A DNA stretch of 64,000 bases. Source: a bacterium (GTDB lineage Bacteria; Bacillota; Bacilli; Lactobacillales; Streptococcaceae). The translations under genes and the position numbers were made by a program. The stretch covers positions 62,001 to 126,000 of the forward strand of contig CAJNCF010000004.1 of the NCBI GenBank assembly GCA_905221195.1, read 5' to 3'. The stretch's first letter is position 1, and each line of letters starts with the position of its first letter. The notes beneath the pieces were generated by a model. The model was not told the origin of the DNA. It searched no databases and saw only the letters and a list, made by a program, of their open reading frames with translations. Below, piece by piece: positions 1-9,023 of this stretch.

Positions 1-148
1 GCGAGTAAAAATTAATCTAAAATGCGCCTCTTGTGGCAGTATCAATTATCTAACCAGTAAAAATTCAAAAACCCATCCAGACAAGATTGAGGTTTTAAAG
101 TATTGTCCCAAGGAAAGAAAAGTAACCCTACATCTTGAATCTAAGTAG
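1..148 (+). CDS. rpmG: 50S ribosomal protein L33, 5' end cut by window edge
   Basis: The reading frame entered at base 2 runs for 48 codons to a TAG at 146-148. The product starts [12 protein letters not shown] and ends LHLESK, which is the bacterial L33 pattern; only the initiator Met lies outside the window, base 1 being the last base of its codon. L33 is a small protein of the large ribosomal subunit. One CxxC pair (CASC) is visible. The second pair is reduced to a single Cys (YCPK), so zinc binding by four cysteines is not possible in this copy. It precedes secG, as in other streptococci. Confidence 0.93.
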   Translation, partial: RVKINLKCASCGSINYLTSKNSKTHPDKIEVLKYCPKERKVTLHLESK

Positions 149-154
149 ATTTTA

Positions 155-163
155 TGGTAAAAT
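155..163 (+). promoter_or_regulatory. extended -10 promoter for secG
   Basis: TGGTAAAAT lies just after the rpmG stop and about 25 bases before the secG ATG. It is an extended -10 (TGn) with no clear -35. AAGGAG at 177-182 is the secG ribosome binding site. Confidence 0.45.
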
Positions 164-187
164 AATAGGGATTTTAAGGAGTTTGAT

Positions 188-421
188 ATGTATAACCTAT
201 TATTAACCATTTTATTAGTATTATCTGTTGTGATTGTGATTGCGATTTTCATGCAACCAACCAAAAACCAATCCAGCAATGTATTTGATGCCAGCTCAGG
301 TGATTTGTTTGAACGCAGTAAAGCACGCGGTTTTGAAGCTGTAATGCAGCGTTTGACAGGGATTTTAGTCTTTTTCTGGCTAGCCATTGCCTTAGCATTG
401 ACGGTATTATCAAGTAGATAA
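188..421 (+). CDS. secG: preprotein translocase subunit SecG
   Basis: The 77-residue protein has the SecG plan: a hydrophobic helix at about residues 2-22, a polar loop with the sequence NQSSNVFDASSGDLFERSKARG, and a second hydrophobic helix near residues 55-75. SecG is the small partner of SecYE in the membrane channel that exports unfolded proteins. AAGGAG stands 5 bases before the ATG. The length is normal for the family. It sits between rpmG and rnr. In this window its clients would include the PrsA lipoprotein and the giant YSIRK adhesin (inference). Confidence 0.95.
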   Translation: MYNLLLTILLVLSVVIVIAIFMQPTKNQSSNVFDASSGDLFERSKARGFEAVMQRLTGILVFFWLAIALALTVLSSR

Positions 422-430
422 GAAAATAAT

Positions 431-460
431 GGGCAGGACTAGGTCTTTGCCTCTTTTTAT
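431..460 (+). terminator. probable terminator after secG
   Basis: GGGCAGGAC and GTCTTTGCCTC form an imperfect hairpin followed by TTTTTATTTTT. It lies 10 bases after the secG stop, just ahead of a BOX element. Confidence 0.55.
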
Positions 461-463
461 TTT

Positions 464-580
464 TATACTCTTCAAAAATCTCTTCAAACCACGTCAGCTT
501 CCATCTGCAACCTCAAAATAGTATTTTGAGCAACCTGCGCCTAGCTTTCTAGTTTGCTCTTTGATTTTTATTGAGTGTTA
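464..580 (+). repeat. BOX element 1 (A-C type, shortened)
   Basis: It begins TATACTCTTCAAAAATCTC and CAAACCACGTCAGC (boxA-like) and ends TAGTTTGCTCTTTGATTTT then ATTGAGT (boxC-like). The GTCGCCTTGCCG part of boxA is missing. It occupies the secG-rnr gap, so any rnr promoter must lie inside or downstream of it. Confidence 0.85.
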
Positions 581-636
581 AAGGATGTTTGAGAAGATTT
601 TACAGTAAAAGAAAATTAAAAATCTAGAAAGAAAAT

Positions 637-2991
637 ATGAAAGATAGAATAAAAGAATATTTGCAAGACAAGGGAAAGGTGACTATCAATGATTTGGCTC
701 AGGCTTTGGGAAAAGACGGATCCAAGGATTTTCGTGAGTTGATTAAAACCTTGTCTTTAATGGAAAGAAAGCACCAGATACGCTTTGAAGAAGATGGAAC
801 TTTGACTTTGGAAGTCAAGAAAAAACATGAGATTACCCTTAAGGGGATTTTCCATGCCCATAAAAATGGCTTTGGTTTTGTCAGTCTGGAAGGAGAGGAG
901 GATGACCTTTTCGTAGGAAAAAACGATGTCAACTATGCTATTGATGGCGATACCGTTGAGGTCGTGATTAAGAAAGTCGCTGACCGAAACAAGGGAACAG
1001 CAGCCGAAGCCAAAATTATTGATATCCTAGAGCACAGTTTGACAACCGTAGTCGGTCAAATCGTTCTGGATCAGGAAAAGCCCAAGTATGCTGGCTACAT
1101 CCGTTCAAAGAATCAGAAAATCAGCCAACCGATTTATGTAAAAAAACCAGCTCTTAAACTAGAGGGCACAGAAGTTCTCAAGGTCTTTATCGACAAATAC
1201 CCAAGCAAGAAACATGATTTCTTTGTCGCTAGTGTCCTTGATGTGGTGGGGCACTCGACGGATGTTGGGATTGATGTCCTTGAGGTTTTGGAGTCTATGG
1301 ACATTGTATCCGAGTTTCCAGAAGCTGTTGTCAAGGAAGCAGAAAGTGTGCCTGATGTTCCGTCTCAAAAGGATATGGAAGGCCGTCTGGATCTAAGAGA
1401 TGAGATTACCTTTACCATTGACGGTGCTGATGCCAAGGACTTGGACGATGCGGTGCACATCAAGCCTTTGAAAAATGGCAATCTAGAACTCGGTGTTCAC
1501 ATCGCAGATGTTTCCTACTATGTGACTGAGGGTTCTGCCCTCGACAAGGAAGCCCTTAACCGCGCAACTTCTGTCTATGTGACAGACCGAGTGGTGCCAA
1601 TGCTGCCAGAACGCTTGTCAAACGGCATCTGCTCCCTCAATCCTCAAGTTGACCGTCTGACCCAGTCTGCCATTATGGAGATTGATAAACATGGTCGTGT
1701 AGTCAATTACACCATTACACAAACGGTTATCAAGACTAGCTTTCGTATGACCTACAGCGCTGTCAATGATATTCTAGCAGGTGACGAGGAAAAGAGACAA
1801 GAGTATCAGAAAATTGTTCCAAGTATCGAACTTATGGCCAAGCTTCATGAAAGGCTCGAAAACATGCGTGTGAAACGTGGAGCCCTCAATTTTGATACCA
1901 ATGAAGCTAAGATTTTGGTGGATAAACAAGGTAAGCCTGTTGATATCGTTCTTCGTCAGCGTGGTGTTGCCGAGCGCATGATTGAGTCCTTTATGTTGAT
2001 GGCTAACGAAACAGTTGCCGAGCATTTCAGCAAGCTGGATTTGCCTTTTATCTATAGGATTCACGAGGAGCCCAAGGCTGAAAAGGTTCAGAAGTTTATT
2101 GATTATGCTTCGAGCTTTGGCTTGCGCATTTATGGGACTGCCAGTGAGATTAGCCAGGAGGCACTTCAAGACATCATGCGTACTGTTGAGGGAGAACCTT
2201 ATGCGGATGTATTGTCCATGATGCTTCTTCGCTCCATGCAGCAGGCTCGCTATTCTGAGCACAATCACGGCCACTATGGACTTGCTGCAGACTATTACAC
2301 TCACTTTACTAGCCCCATTCGCCGTTATCCAGACCTCCTTGTTCACCGTATGATTCGGGATTACGGCTGTTCTAAGGAAATAGCCGAGCATTTTGAACAA
2401 GTGATTCCAGAGATTGCGACCCAGTCTTCCAACCGTGAGCGTCGTGCTATCGAGGCCGAGCGTGAAGTCGAAGCCATGAAAAAGGCTGAGTACATGGAAG
2501 AATACGTAGGTGAAGAATACGATGCGGTTGTATCAAGTATTGTCAAATTCGGTCTTTTTGTTGAATTACCAAATACGGTTGAAGGCTTGATTCATATCAC
2601 CAATTTGCCTGAATTTTATCATTTCAATGAGCGTGATTTGACCCTTCGTGGGGAGAAATCGGGTACAACCTTCCGTGTAGGACAGCAGATTCGCATTCGC
2701 GTTGAAAGAGCCGATAAGATGACGGGGGAAATTGACTTCTCTTACATTCCAAGTGAATTTGATGTGATTGAAAAAGGCTTGAAAGAGTCTAGTCGTAGTG
2801 AGAGAGGGCGTGGCTCAAATCGTCGTTCAGATAAGAAGGAAGACAAGAGAAAATCAGGTCGCTCAAATGATAAGCGCAAGCATTCTCAGAAAGATAAGAA
2901 GAAAAAGGGTAAGAAACCTTTTTACAAGGAAGTAGCTAAGAAAGGAGCCAAGCATGGCAAAGGGCGAGGGAAAGGTCGTCGCACAAAATAA
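637..2991 (+). CDS. rnr: ribonuclease R
   Basis: The 784-residue product is an RNB-family 3'-5' exoribonuclease that degrades structured RNA and takes part in trans-translation with SmpB. A winged-helix-like N-terminus (about 1-70) is followed by cold-shock OB domains (about 70-220). The RNB catalytic domain (about 250-570) carries the acidic motif [12 protein letters not shown] at residues 262-273. An S1 domain follows at about 625-705 ([20 protein letters not shown]). The last 60 residues are a Lys/Arg-rich tail, typical of RNase R rather than RNase II. The SD is weak (AGAAAG). The 3' end overlaps the smpB start by 38 bases, fitting their joint role in ribosome rescue. Confidence 0.96.
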
Positions 2992-3421
2992 AAAGGCGCG
3001 CCACGACTATACAATCGTAGATACGCTAGAGGCAGGAATGGTCCTGACTGGAACTGAAATCAAGAGTGTACGAGCTGCTCGAATCAATCTCAAGGACGGT
3101 TTTGCCCAAGTAAAAAATGGGGAAGTCTGGCTGAGCAATGTTCATATCGCTCCTTACGAAGAGGGCAATATCTGGAACCAGGAACCAGAACGCCGTCGTA
3201 AACTCTTGCTCCATAAGAAACAAATTCAAAAATTGGAACAAGAGACTAAAGGGACAGGAATGACGCTGGTTCCCCTTAAGGTCTATATTAAAGATGGCTA
3301 TGCCAAGCTCCTTTTAGGCCTAGCTAAAGGGAAGCATGACTATGACAAACGAGAGTCTATCAAACGTCGTGAGCAAAACCGCGATATCGCGCGTGTTATG
3401 AAAGCTGTTAATCAGCGATAA
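2954..3421 (+). CDS. smpB: SsrA-binding protein SmpB
   Basis: The 155-residue protein binds tmRNA and delivers it to stalled ribosomes. Family features visible are [20 protein letters not shown] near the N-terminus, GTEIKSVR, the pattern [10 protein letters not shown], and a basic C-terminal tail with DKRESIKRR, which enters the empty mRNA channel. The ATG lies within the rnr coding region in another frame; AAAGGAG at 2941-2947 gives a 6-base spacing, which decides the start. The overlap with rnr suggests translational coupling. Length is normal. Confidence 0.97.
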
Positions 3422-3436
3422 AAAGAGGAATTGGAA

Positions 3437-4297
3437 ATGGAAAAATTAGTTGCCTATAAACGCATGCCACTGTGGACTAAAGAAACTATGCCAGAGGCTG
3501 TTCAGCAGAAACACAATACCAAGGTTGGAACTTGGGGCAAGATTACTGTTGTAAAAGGAGCACTCAAGTTTATTGAGTTGACCGAAGATGGTGAGGTTCT
3601 AGCTGAGCACCTCTTTGAAGCAGGAGCAGACAATCCCATGGCGCAACCTCAAGCTTGGCACCGAGTAGAGGCTGCCACAGACGATGTAGAATGGTACTTG
3701 GAATTTTATTGTAGACCTGAGGACTATTTCCCTAAGAAATACAATACCAATCCTGTTCATTCAGAGGTCCTAGAGGCTATGCAGACAGTAAAACAAGGGA
3801 AGGCTTTGGATTTGGGCTGTGGTCAAGGCCGTAATGCACTCTTTCTAGCCCAGCAAGGTTTTGATGTGACAGCTGTGGATCAAAATGAACTGGCTCTTGA
3901 AATCTTGCAAAGCATTGTGGAGCAGGAAGATTTGGAAATGCCTGTTGGTCTTTACGATATCAATTCAGCCAGCATTGAGCAAGAGTATGATTTTATTGTA
4001 TCGACAGTTGTTTTGATGTTTTTGCAAGCAGACCGTATTCCTGCAATTATCAAAAATATGCAGGAGAAAACCACTATTAGTGGCTACAATCTTATCGTCT
4101 GTGCCATGGACACGGAGGATTATCCTTGCTCAGTGAACTTCCCATTCACCTTTAAAGAGGGAGAATTGGCAGACTATTACAAGGACTGGGAATTGGTCAA
4201 GTACAATGAAAATCCAGGCCATTTACACCGTCGCGATGAAAATGGCAATCGCATTCAACTACGTTTTGCGACCATGCTAGCTAAGAAAATCAAATAA
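3437..4297 (+). CDS. tehB: TehB-type SAM-dependent methyltransferase
   Basis: The protein has two parts: an N-terminal cupin-like TehB domain (about 1-90, with HLFEAGADNPMAQPQAWHRVE) and a C-terminal class I methyltransferase domain with motif I LDLGCGQGRN near residue 124. TehB proteins methylate tellurite and selenite in E. coli; the natural substrate in streptococci is not known. I chose ATG 3437 over the in-frame TTG at 3431 because AGAGG at 3424-3428 is then 8 bases away. This gives 286 residues. It is 15 bases after smpB, probably cotranscribed, and is followed by a clear terminator. Confidence 0.85.
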   Translation: MEKLVAYKRMPLWTKETMPEAVQQKHNTKVGTWGKITVVKGALKFIELTEDGEVLAEHLFEAGADNPMAQPQAWHRVEAATDDVEWYLEFYCRPEDYFPKKYNTNPVHSEVLEAMQTVKQGKALDLGCGQGRNALFLAQQGFDVTAVDQNELALEILQSIVEQEDLEMPVGLYDINSASIEQEYDFIVSTVVLMFLQADRIPAIIKNMQEKTTISGYNLIVCAMDTEDYPCSVNFPFTFKEGELADYYKDWELVKYNENPGHLHRRDENGNRIQLRFATMLAKKIK

Positions 4298-4307
4298 ACA
4301 CACATGA

Positions 4308-4340
4308 AGATTAGGAATTTTCCTGATCTTTTTTGTTTTT
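4308..4340 (+). terminator. terminator after tehB
   Basis: AGATTAGGAA and TTCCTGATCT form a 10-base stem with one G-T pair, followed by TTTTTTGTTTTT. The T-run abuts the com-box of coiA at 4341. Confidence 0.85.
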
Positions 4341-4348
4341 TACGAATA
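4341..4348 (+). promoter_or_regulatory. com-box (ComX/SigX promoter) of coiA
   Basis: TACGAATA preceded by a T-run exactly matches the com-box of late competence genes in streptococci, which is read by the alternative sigma factor ComX. It is 22 bases before the coiA ATG, and AAGGAGG lies between them. CoiA is a known late competence product in pneumococcus, so site and gene agree. Confidence 0.93.
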
Positions 4349-4369
4349 ATATAGAAAAGGAGGGAAATC

Positions 4370-5323
4370 ATGTTTGTTGCGAGAAATGCTAGGGGAGAAT
4401 TGGTAAATGTGTTAGAGGATAAGTTGGAAAACCAAGAATATACTTGCCCAGCTTGTGGAGGTCAGCTCCGTTTGCGTCAAGGACCAAGTGTACGGACGCA
4501 TTTTGCCCATAAATCCTTAAAAGACTGTGATTATTCCTTTGAAAATGAAAGCCCAGAACACTTGACAAATAAGGAAGTCCTCTATCACTGGTTGAAAAAA
4601 GATTCAGAGGTGCAATTAGAATACCCTCTTCCAGAGCTTAAACAGATTGCAGATGTGTTTGTAAATGGCAATCTAGCTCTAGAAGTTCAGTGTAGTCCCT
4701 TGCCTCAAAAAGTTCTTAAAGAGCGAAGTGAGGGCTATCGTAGTCAGGGTTACCAAGTACTGTGGTTGCTGGGTCAAAAACTGTGGCTCAAGGATCGTTT
4801 GACTCGTCTGCAACAAGGTTTTCTTTATTTTAGTCAAAATATGGGCTTTTATGTTTGGGAAGTAGATAAGGAAAAACAACTTTTAAGACTCAAATACCTG
4901 ATTCATCAAGACCTACATGGGAAACTCCATTATCAAATCAAGGAATTTCCCTATGGTCAAGATAGCTTACTGGAAATATTACGTCTTCCCTATAAGAAAC
5001 AAAAAATTTCGCATTTTACAGTCTCTCAGGACAAGGCCATCTGTCGCTATATCCGGCAACAACTCTATTATCAAAATCCCTTTTGGATGAAAGAACAAGC
5101 AGAAGCCTATCAGAAGGGAGAAAATATCCTGACTTATGGGCTCAAAGAATGGTATCCACAAATTCGACCAATAGTGGGCAAATTTTCCCAGATTGAACAA
5201 GACTTGAATAGCTATTATCATCACTTTTACACCTATTACAAAGAAAATCCTCAAAATGATTGGCAAAAGCTCTATCCACCAGCCTTTTATCAGCAATATT
5301 TCTTGAAAAATATGGTAGAATAG
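4370..5323 (+). CDS. coiA: competence protein CoiA
   Basis: The 317-residue cytoplasmic protein is induced in competent cells and is needed for recombination of imported DNA. The N-terminus has a CxxC zinc-like pair (C26, C29) and HFAH at 44-47. A PD-(D/E)XK-like nuclease motif follows, with D95 (IADVF) and E105-V-Q107 (ALEVQ), Gln replacing the usual Lys as in several members of that fold (inference). The C-terminal part is rich in aromatic residues. It has its own ComX promoter and a strong AAGGAGG ribosome site. Only 18 bases separate it from pepF, so competence may also raise pepF transcription. Confidence 0.95.
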   Translation: MFVARNARGELVNVLEDKLENQEYTCPACGGQLRLRQGPSVRTHFAHKSLKDCDYSFENESPEHLTNKEVLYHWLKKDSEVQLEYPLPELKQIADVFVNGNLALEVQCSPLPQKVLKERSEGYRSQGYQVLWLLGQKLWLKDRLTRLQQGFLYFSQNMGFYVWEVDKEKQLLRLKYLIHQDLHGKLHYQIKEFPYGQDSLLEILRLPYKKQKISHFTVSQDKAICRYIRQQLYYQNPFWMKEQAEAYQKGENILTYGLKEWYPQIRPIVGKFSQIEQDLNSYYHHFYTYYKENPQNDWQKLYPPAFYQQYFLKNMVE

Positions 5324-5341
5324 AAAGGATGGAGGAATCTA

Positions 5342-7144
5342 ATGGTATTACAAAGACATGAAATAAATGAAAAAGATACATGGGATCTATCAACGATTTA
5401 CCCAACTGACCAGGCTTGGGAAGAAGCCTTAAAAGAGTTAACAGAAAAATTGGAGACAGTAGCCCAGTATGAAGGCCATCTCTTGGATAGTGCGGATAGC
5501 CTACTCGAAATTACTGAATTTTCTCTTGAGATGGAACGCCAGATGGAGAAGCTTTACGTTTATGCTCATATGAAAAATGACCAGGACACGCGTGAAGCCA
5601 AGTATCAAGAGTACTATGCCAAGGCAATGACTCTCTACAGCCAGCTAGACCAAGCCTTTTCATTCTATGAACCTGAATTTATGGAAATTAGTGAAAAGCA
5701 GTATGCTGATTTTTTAGAGGCTCAACCAAAATTGCAGGTTTATCAACACTATTTTGACAAGCTTTTGCAAGGCAAGGATCACGTTCTTTCACAACGTGAA
5801 GAAGAATTATTGGCTGGAGCTGGAGAAATCTTTGGTTCGGCAAGTGAAACCTTCGCTATCTTGGACAATGCGGATATTGTTTTCCCTTATGTTCTTGATG
5901 AAGATGGTAACGAAGTACAATTATCACATGGCGTTTATATGCGTTTAATGGAATCTAAAAATCGTGAGGTTCGTCGTGGTGCCTATCAAGCCCTCTATGC
6001 GACTTATGAACAATTCCAACACACCTATGCCAAAACCTTACAAACCAATGTTAAGGTGCAAAACTACCGTGCCAAGATTCGAAACTACAAGAGTGCTCGT
6101 CATGCAGCCCTAGCGGCAAATTTTGTTCCAGAGAGTGTTTATGACAATTTGGTAGCAGCAGTTCGCAAGCATTTGCCACTCTTGCATCGCTATCTTAACC
6201 TTCGTTCAAAAATCTTGGGAATTTCAGACCTCAAGATGTACGATGTCTACACACCGCTTTCATCTGTTGAGTATAGTTTTACCTACCAAGAAGCCTTGAA
6301 AAAGGCAGAAGAGGCCTTGGCAGTCTTGGGTGAGGATTACTTGAGCCGTGTTAAACGTGCCTTCAGCGAGCGTTGGATTGATGTTTACGAAAACCAAGGT
6401 AAGCGTTCAGGTGCCTATTCTGGTGGTTCTTACGATACCAATGCCTTTATGCTCCTTAACTGGCAGGACAATCTAGACAATCTCTTTACCCTTGTCCATG
6501 AGACTGGTCACAGTATGCATTCAAGCTATACTCGCGAAACGCAGCCTTATGTTTACGGAGATTATTCTATCTTTTTGGCTGAGATTGCTTCAACAACCAA
6601 TGAAAATATCTTAACGGAGAAATTGTTGGAAGAAGTGGCAGACGACGAAACGCGCTTTGCTATTCTCAATAATTTCTTAGATGGTTTCCGTGGAACAGTC
6701 TTCCGACAAACTCAATTTGCTGAGTTTGAACACGCTATCCATCAAGCAGACCAAAATGGTGAAGTCTTGACCAGCGATTTCCTAAATAAACTCTATGCAG
6801 ACTTGAACCAAGAGTATTATGGATTGAGCAAGGAAGACAATCCTGAAATTCAATACGAGTGGGCCCGCATTCCACACTTCTACTATAACTACTATGTATA
6901 TCAATATTCAACTGGTTTTGCAGCAGCCTCAGCCTTGGCTGAAAAGATTGTCCATGGTAGTCAAGAGGATCGTGACCGCTATATCGACTACCTCAAGGCA
7001 GGGAAATCTGACTATCCACTTAATGTCATGAGAAAAGCTGGTGTTGATATGGAGAAGGAAGACTACCTCAACGATGCCTTTGCAGTCTTTGAACGTCGTT
7101 TGAATGAGTTTGAAGCCCTTGTTGAAAAATTGGGATTGGCATAA
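5342..7144 (+). CDS. pepF: oligoendopeptidase F
   Basis: The 600-residue M3-family zinc peptidase is cytoplasmic and cuts medium-length peptides. The zinc motif HETGH starts at H386, and the third ligand is probably E414 in [10 protein letters not shown]. Length and the overall helical pattern fit PepF/PepB of streptococci and lactococci. GGAGG at 5331-5335 is 6 bases before the ATG. It lies directly downstream of coiA with no terminator, so competence-driven read-through is likely. The next gene begins one base after its stop codon. Confidence 0.95.
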   Translation: MVLQRHEINEKDTWDLSTIYPTDQAWEEALKELTEKLETVAQYEGHLLDSADSLLEITEFSLEMERQMEKLYVYAHMKNDQDTREAKYQEYYAKAMTLYSQLDQAFSFYEPEFMEISEKQYADFLEAQPKLQVYQHYFDKLLQGKDHVLSQREEELLAGAGEIFGSASETFAILDNADIVFPYVLDEDGNEVQLSHGVYMRLMESKNREVRRGAYQALYATYEQFQHTYAKTLQTNVKVQNYRAKIRNYKSARHAALAANFVPESVYDNLVAAVRKHLPLLHRYLNLRSKILGISDLKMYDVYTPLSSVEYSFTYQEALKKAEEALAVLGEDYLSRVKRAFSERWIDVYENQGKRSGAYSGGSYDTNAFMLLNWQDNLDNLFTLVHETGHSMHSSYTRETQPYVYGDYSIFLAEIASTTNENILTEKLLEEVADDETRFAILNNFLDGFRGTVFRQTQFAEFEHAIHQADQNGEVLTSDFLNKLYADLNQEYYGLSKEDNPEIQYEWARIPHFYYNYYVYQYSTGFAAASALAEKIVHGSQEDRDRYIDYLKAGKSDYPLNVMRKAGVDMEKEDYLNDAFAVFERRLNEFEALVEKLGLA

Positions 7145-7145
7145 A

Positions 7146-7859
7146 ATGGTTGAATCGTATAGTAAAAATGCCAACCATAACATGCGTCGTCCTGTTGTCA
7201 AAGAAGAAATTGTAGACTTGATGCGCCAGCGTCAAAAGCAAGTCACAGGTTCTTTGAAAGAATTGGAAGACTTTGCTCGCAAGGAAAATATTCCCATCAT
7301 TCCTCATGAAACGGTTGCTTACTTCCGTTTTCTCATGGAAACCATACAACCTAAAAACATTCTGGAAATTGGGACGGCTATCGGTTTTTCAGCTCTTTTA
7401 ATGGCGGAACATGCGCCAGATGCTAAGATTACAACCATTGACCGCAATCCAGAGATGATTGGTTTTGCCAAGGAAAATTTTGGTCAGTTTGATAGTCGCA
7501 AACAAATCACACTCCTAGAAGGAGATGCGGTAGATGTCTTATCAACCCTGACAGAGTCTTATGATTTCGTCTTTATGGATTCTGCTAAGTCTAAATACAT
7601 CGTCTTTCTGCCAGAAATCCTCAAACACTTGGAAGTTGGTGGTGTGGTTGTCTTGGATGATATTTTCCAAGGTGGTGATGTTGCCAAGGACATTATGGAA
7701 GTCCGTCGAGGTCAGCGAACTATTTATCGAGGTCTTCAAAGACTATTTGATGCAACCTTAGATAATCCAGGACTCACCGCAACATTAGTCCCTCTGGGAG
7801 ACGGTATTCTCATGCTTCGTAAAAATGTAGCAGATGTTCAATTGCCTGACAGCGAATGA
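7146..7859 (+). CDS. O-methyltransferase (class I, COMT-like)
   Basis: The 237-residue protein has the catechol-O-methyltransferase-like bacterial fold: motif I NILEIGTAIGFSALLMAE (about 73-90), the acidic residue of TTIDRNPEM, and a metal-site region VFMDSAKSKY and LDDIF. The substrate is unknown. An ATG at 7104 in frame would add 14 residues overlapping pepF, but the ATG at 7146, immediately after the pepF stop, fits normal family length better. It is likely translated by coupling with pepF, as no strong SD is visible. In pneumococcus the same gene lies between pepF and the foldase gene. Confidence 0.85.
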   Translation: MVESYSKNANHNMRRPVVKEEIVDLMRQRQKQVTGSLKELEDFARKENIPIIPHETVAYFRFLMETIQPKNILEIGTAIGFSALLMAEHAPDAKITTIDRNPEMIGFAKENFGQFDSRKQITLLEGDAVDVLSTLTESYDFVFMDSAKSKYIVFLPEILKHLEVGGVVVLDDIFQGGDVAKDIMEVRRGQRTIYRGLQRLFDATLDNPGLTATLVPLGDGILMLRKNVADVQLPDSE

Positions 7860-7860
7860 T

Positions 7861-7892
7861 TTTCAGAAAAATTTAAGAAAATATAGTAAAAT
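7861..7892 (+). promoter_or_regulatory. CiaR-type direct repeat and -10 of prsA
   Basis: TTTCAG-AAAAA-TTTAAG (7861-7877) matches the CiaR operator TTTAAG-N5-TTTAAG with one mismatch. It is followed after 9 bases by TAAAAT (7887-7892). This spacing is that of CiaR-activated promoters in pneumococcus, where this foldase gene (ppmA) is a reported CiaR target. An AAAGGAG ribosome site precedes the ATG. Confidence 0.75.
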
Positions 7893-7925
7893 AGATAGGG
7901 TAACACTTATCTCAAAGGAGTAGAC

Positions 7926-8864
7926 ATGAAGAAAAAACTATTGGCAGGTGCCATTACACTATTATCAGTAGCAACATTAGCAGCTTGTTCGAAAGGTTCA
8001 GAAGGGGCAGACCTTATCAGCATGAAAGGGGATGTCATCACAGAACATCAATTTTATGAGCAAGTGAAAAGCAATCCTTCAGCCCAACAAGTGTTGTTGA
8101 ATTTGACCATCCAAAAAGTATTTGAGAAACAATACGGTTCAGAAGTAGATGACAAAGAAGTCAACGACACTATCGCCGAAGAAGAAAAACAATATGGTGA
8201 GAACTACCAACGTGTCTTGTCACAAGCAGGAATGACGCTTGAAACACGTAAAGCTCAAATTCGTACAAGTAAATTGGTTGAGTTGGCAGTTAAGAAGGCG
8301 GCAGAAGCTGAATTGACAGATGATGCTTATAAGAAGGCCTTTGATGAATACACTCCAGATGTAACGGCTCAAATCATTCGTCTTGATAATGAGGATAAAG
8401 CGAAAGAAATTCTTGAAAAAGCCAAGGCAAGTGGCGCAGATTTCGCTCAATTAGCAAAAGATAACTCAACTGATGAGAAAACTAAAGCGAATGGTGGAGA
8501 AATCACCTTTGATTCTGCTTCAACAGAAGTACCAGAACAAGTTAAGAAAGCAGCTTTTGCTTTAGATGTGAATGGGGTTTCTGATGTAATCACAGCCGCT
8601 GGCACACAAGCCTACAGCAGCCAATATTACATTGTAAAACTCACTAAGAAAACAGAAAAATCATCTAATATCGATGATTATAAAGAAAAATTAAAAACGG
8701 TTATCTTAACTCAAAAACAGAACGATGCAACATTTGTTCAAAGCATTATCGGAAAAGAATTGCAAGCTGCAAATATCAAGGTTAAAGACCAAGCCTTCCA
8801 AAATATTTTCACTCAATATATCGGCAGTGGAGATTCAAGCTCAAGTAGTTCATCAAAAGAATAA
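7926..8864 (+). CDS. prsA: foldase lipoprotein PrsA (pneumococcal PpmA)
   Basis: The 312-residue extracytoplasmic lipoprotein helps exported proteins fold. A signal peptide ends in the lipobox LAAC, with the lipidated Cys at residue 21. A SurA-N-like helical region is followed by a parvulin/PpiC domain at about 140-240 (AQIIRLDNEDKAKEIL, ADFAQLAKDNSTD, GGEITF). The C-terminus is helical and ends in a Ser-rich tail. Several canonical PPIase residues appear changed, as is common in streptococcal PrsA, so chaperone activity may dominate (inference). The CiaR-type site upstream suggests envelope-stress control. A hairpin terminator follows. Confidence 0.94.
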   Translation: MKKKLLAGAITLLSVATLAACSKGSEGADLISMKGDVITEHQFYEQVKSNPSAQQVLLNLTIQKVFEKQYGSEVDDKEVNDTIAEEEKQYGENYQRVLSQAGMTLETRKAQIRTSKLVELAVKKAAEAELTDDAYKKAFDEYTPDVTAQIIRLDNEDKAKEILEKAKASGADFAQLAKDNSTDEKTKANGGEITFDSASTEVPEQVKKAAFALDVNGVSDVITAAGTQAYSSQYYIVKLTKKTEKSSNIDDYKEKLKTVILTQKQNDATFVQSIIGKELQAANIKVKDQAFQNIFTQYIGSGDSSSSSSSKE

Positions 8865-8870
8865 AACAGA

Positions 8871-8892
8871 AAAGAGCCAAGTGCTCTTTTTC
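8871..8892 (+). terminator. terminator after prsA
   Basis: AAAGAGC and GCTCTTT form a 7-base stem with a short loop, followed by TTTTTCTT. Confidence 0.85.
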
Positions 8893-8945
8893 TTATGAGA
8901 AAATCTTCTATCTTAAGGATAAGAGTTTTTTTCTTTCGGAAAAAA

Positions 8946-8954
8946 TGGTATAAT
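8946..8954 (+). promoter_or_regulatory. extended -10 promoter for ftsW
   Basis: TGGTATAAT is a perfect extended -10. It leaves a leader of about 60 bases before the ftsW ATG. No convincing -35 is seen. Confidence 0.65.
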
Positions 8955-9023
8955 AGCAATCAAAACTAGAAAATAAACGGAATTTGGGAATAATTTTTTT
9001 GTTCTCATTAGATTGGTGATACT

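Noticed and set aside
46..387. A 113-codon minus-strand frame over rpmG and secG
   Set aside because: Both plus-strand genes are clear family members; the antisense frame resembles nothing.
1774..2400. A 208-codon minus-strand frame inside rnr
   Set aside because: It lies fully within the conserved RNB domain coding region and has no recognisable product or ribosome site.
3437..4297. Tellurite resistance as the true function of the TehB-like gene
   Set aside because: The family name comes from overexpression in E. coli; nothing in this locus points to tellurite, so only methyltransferase activity is claimed.
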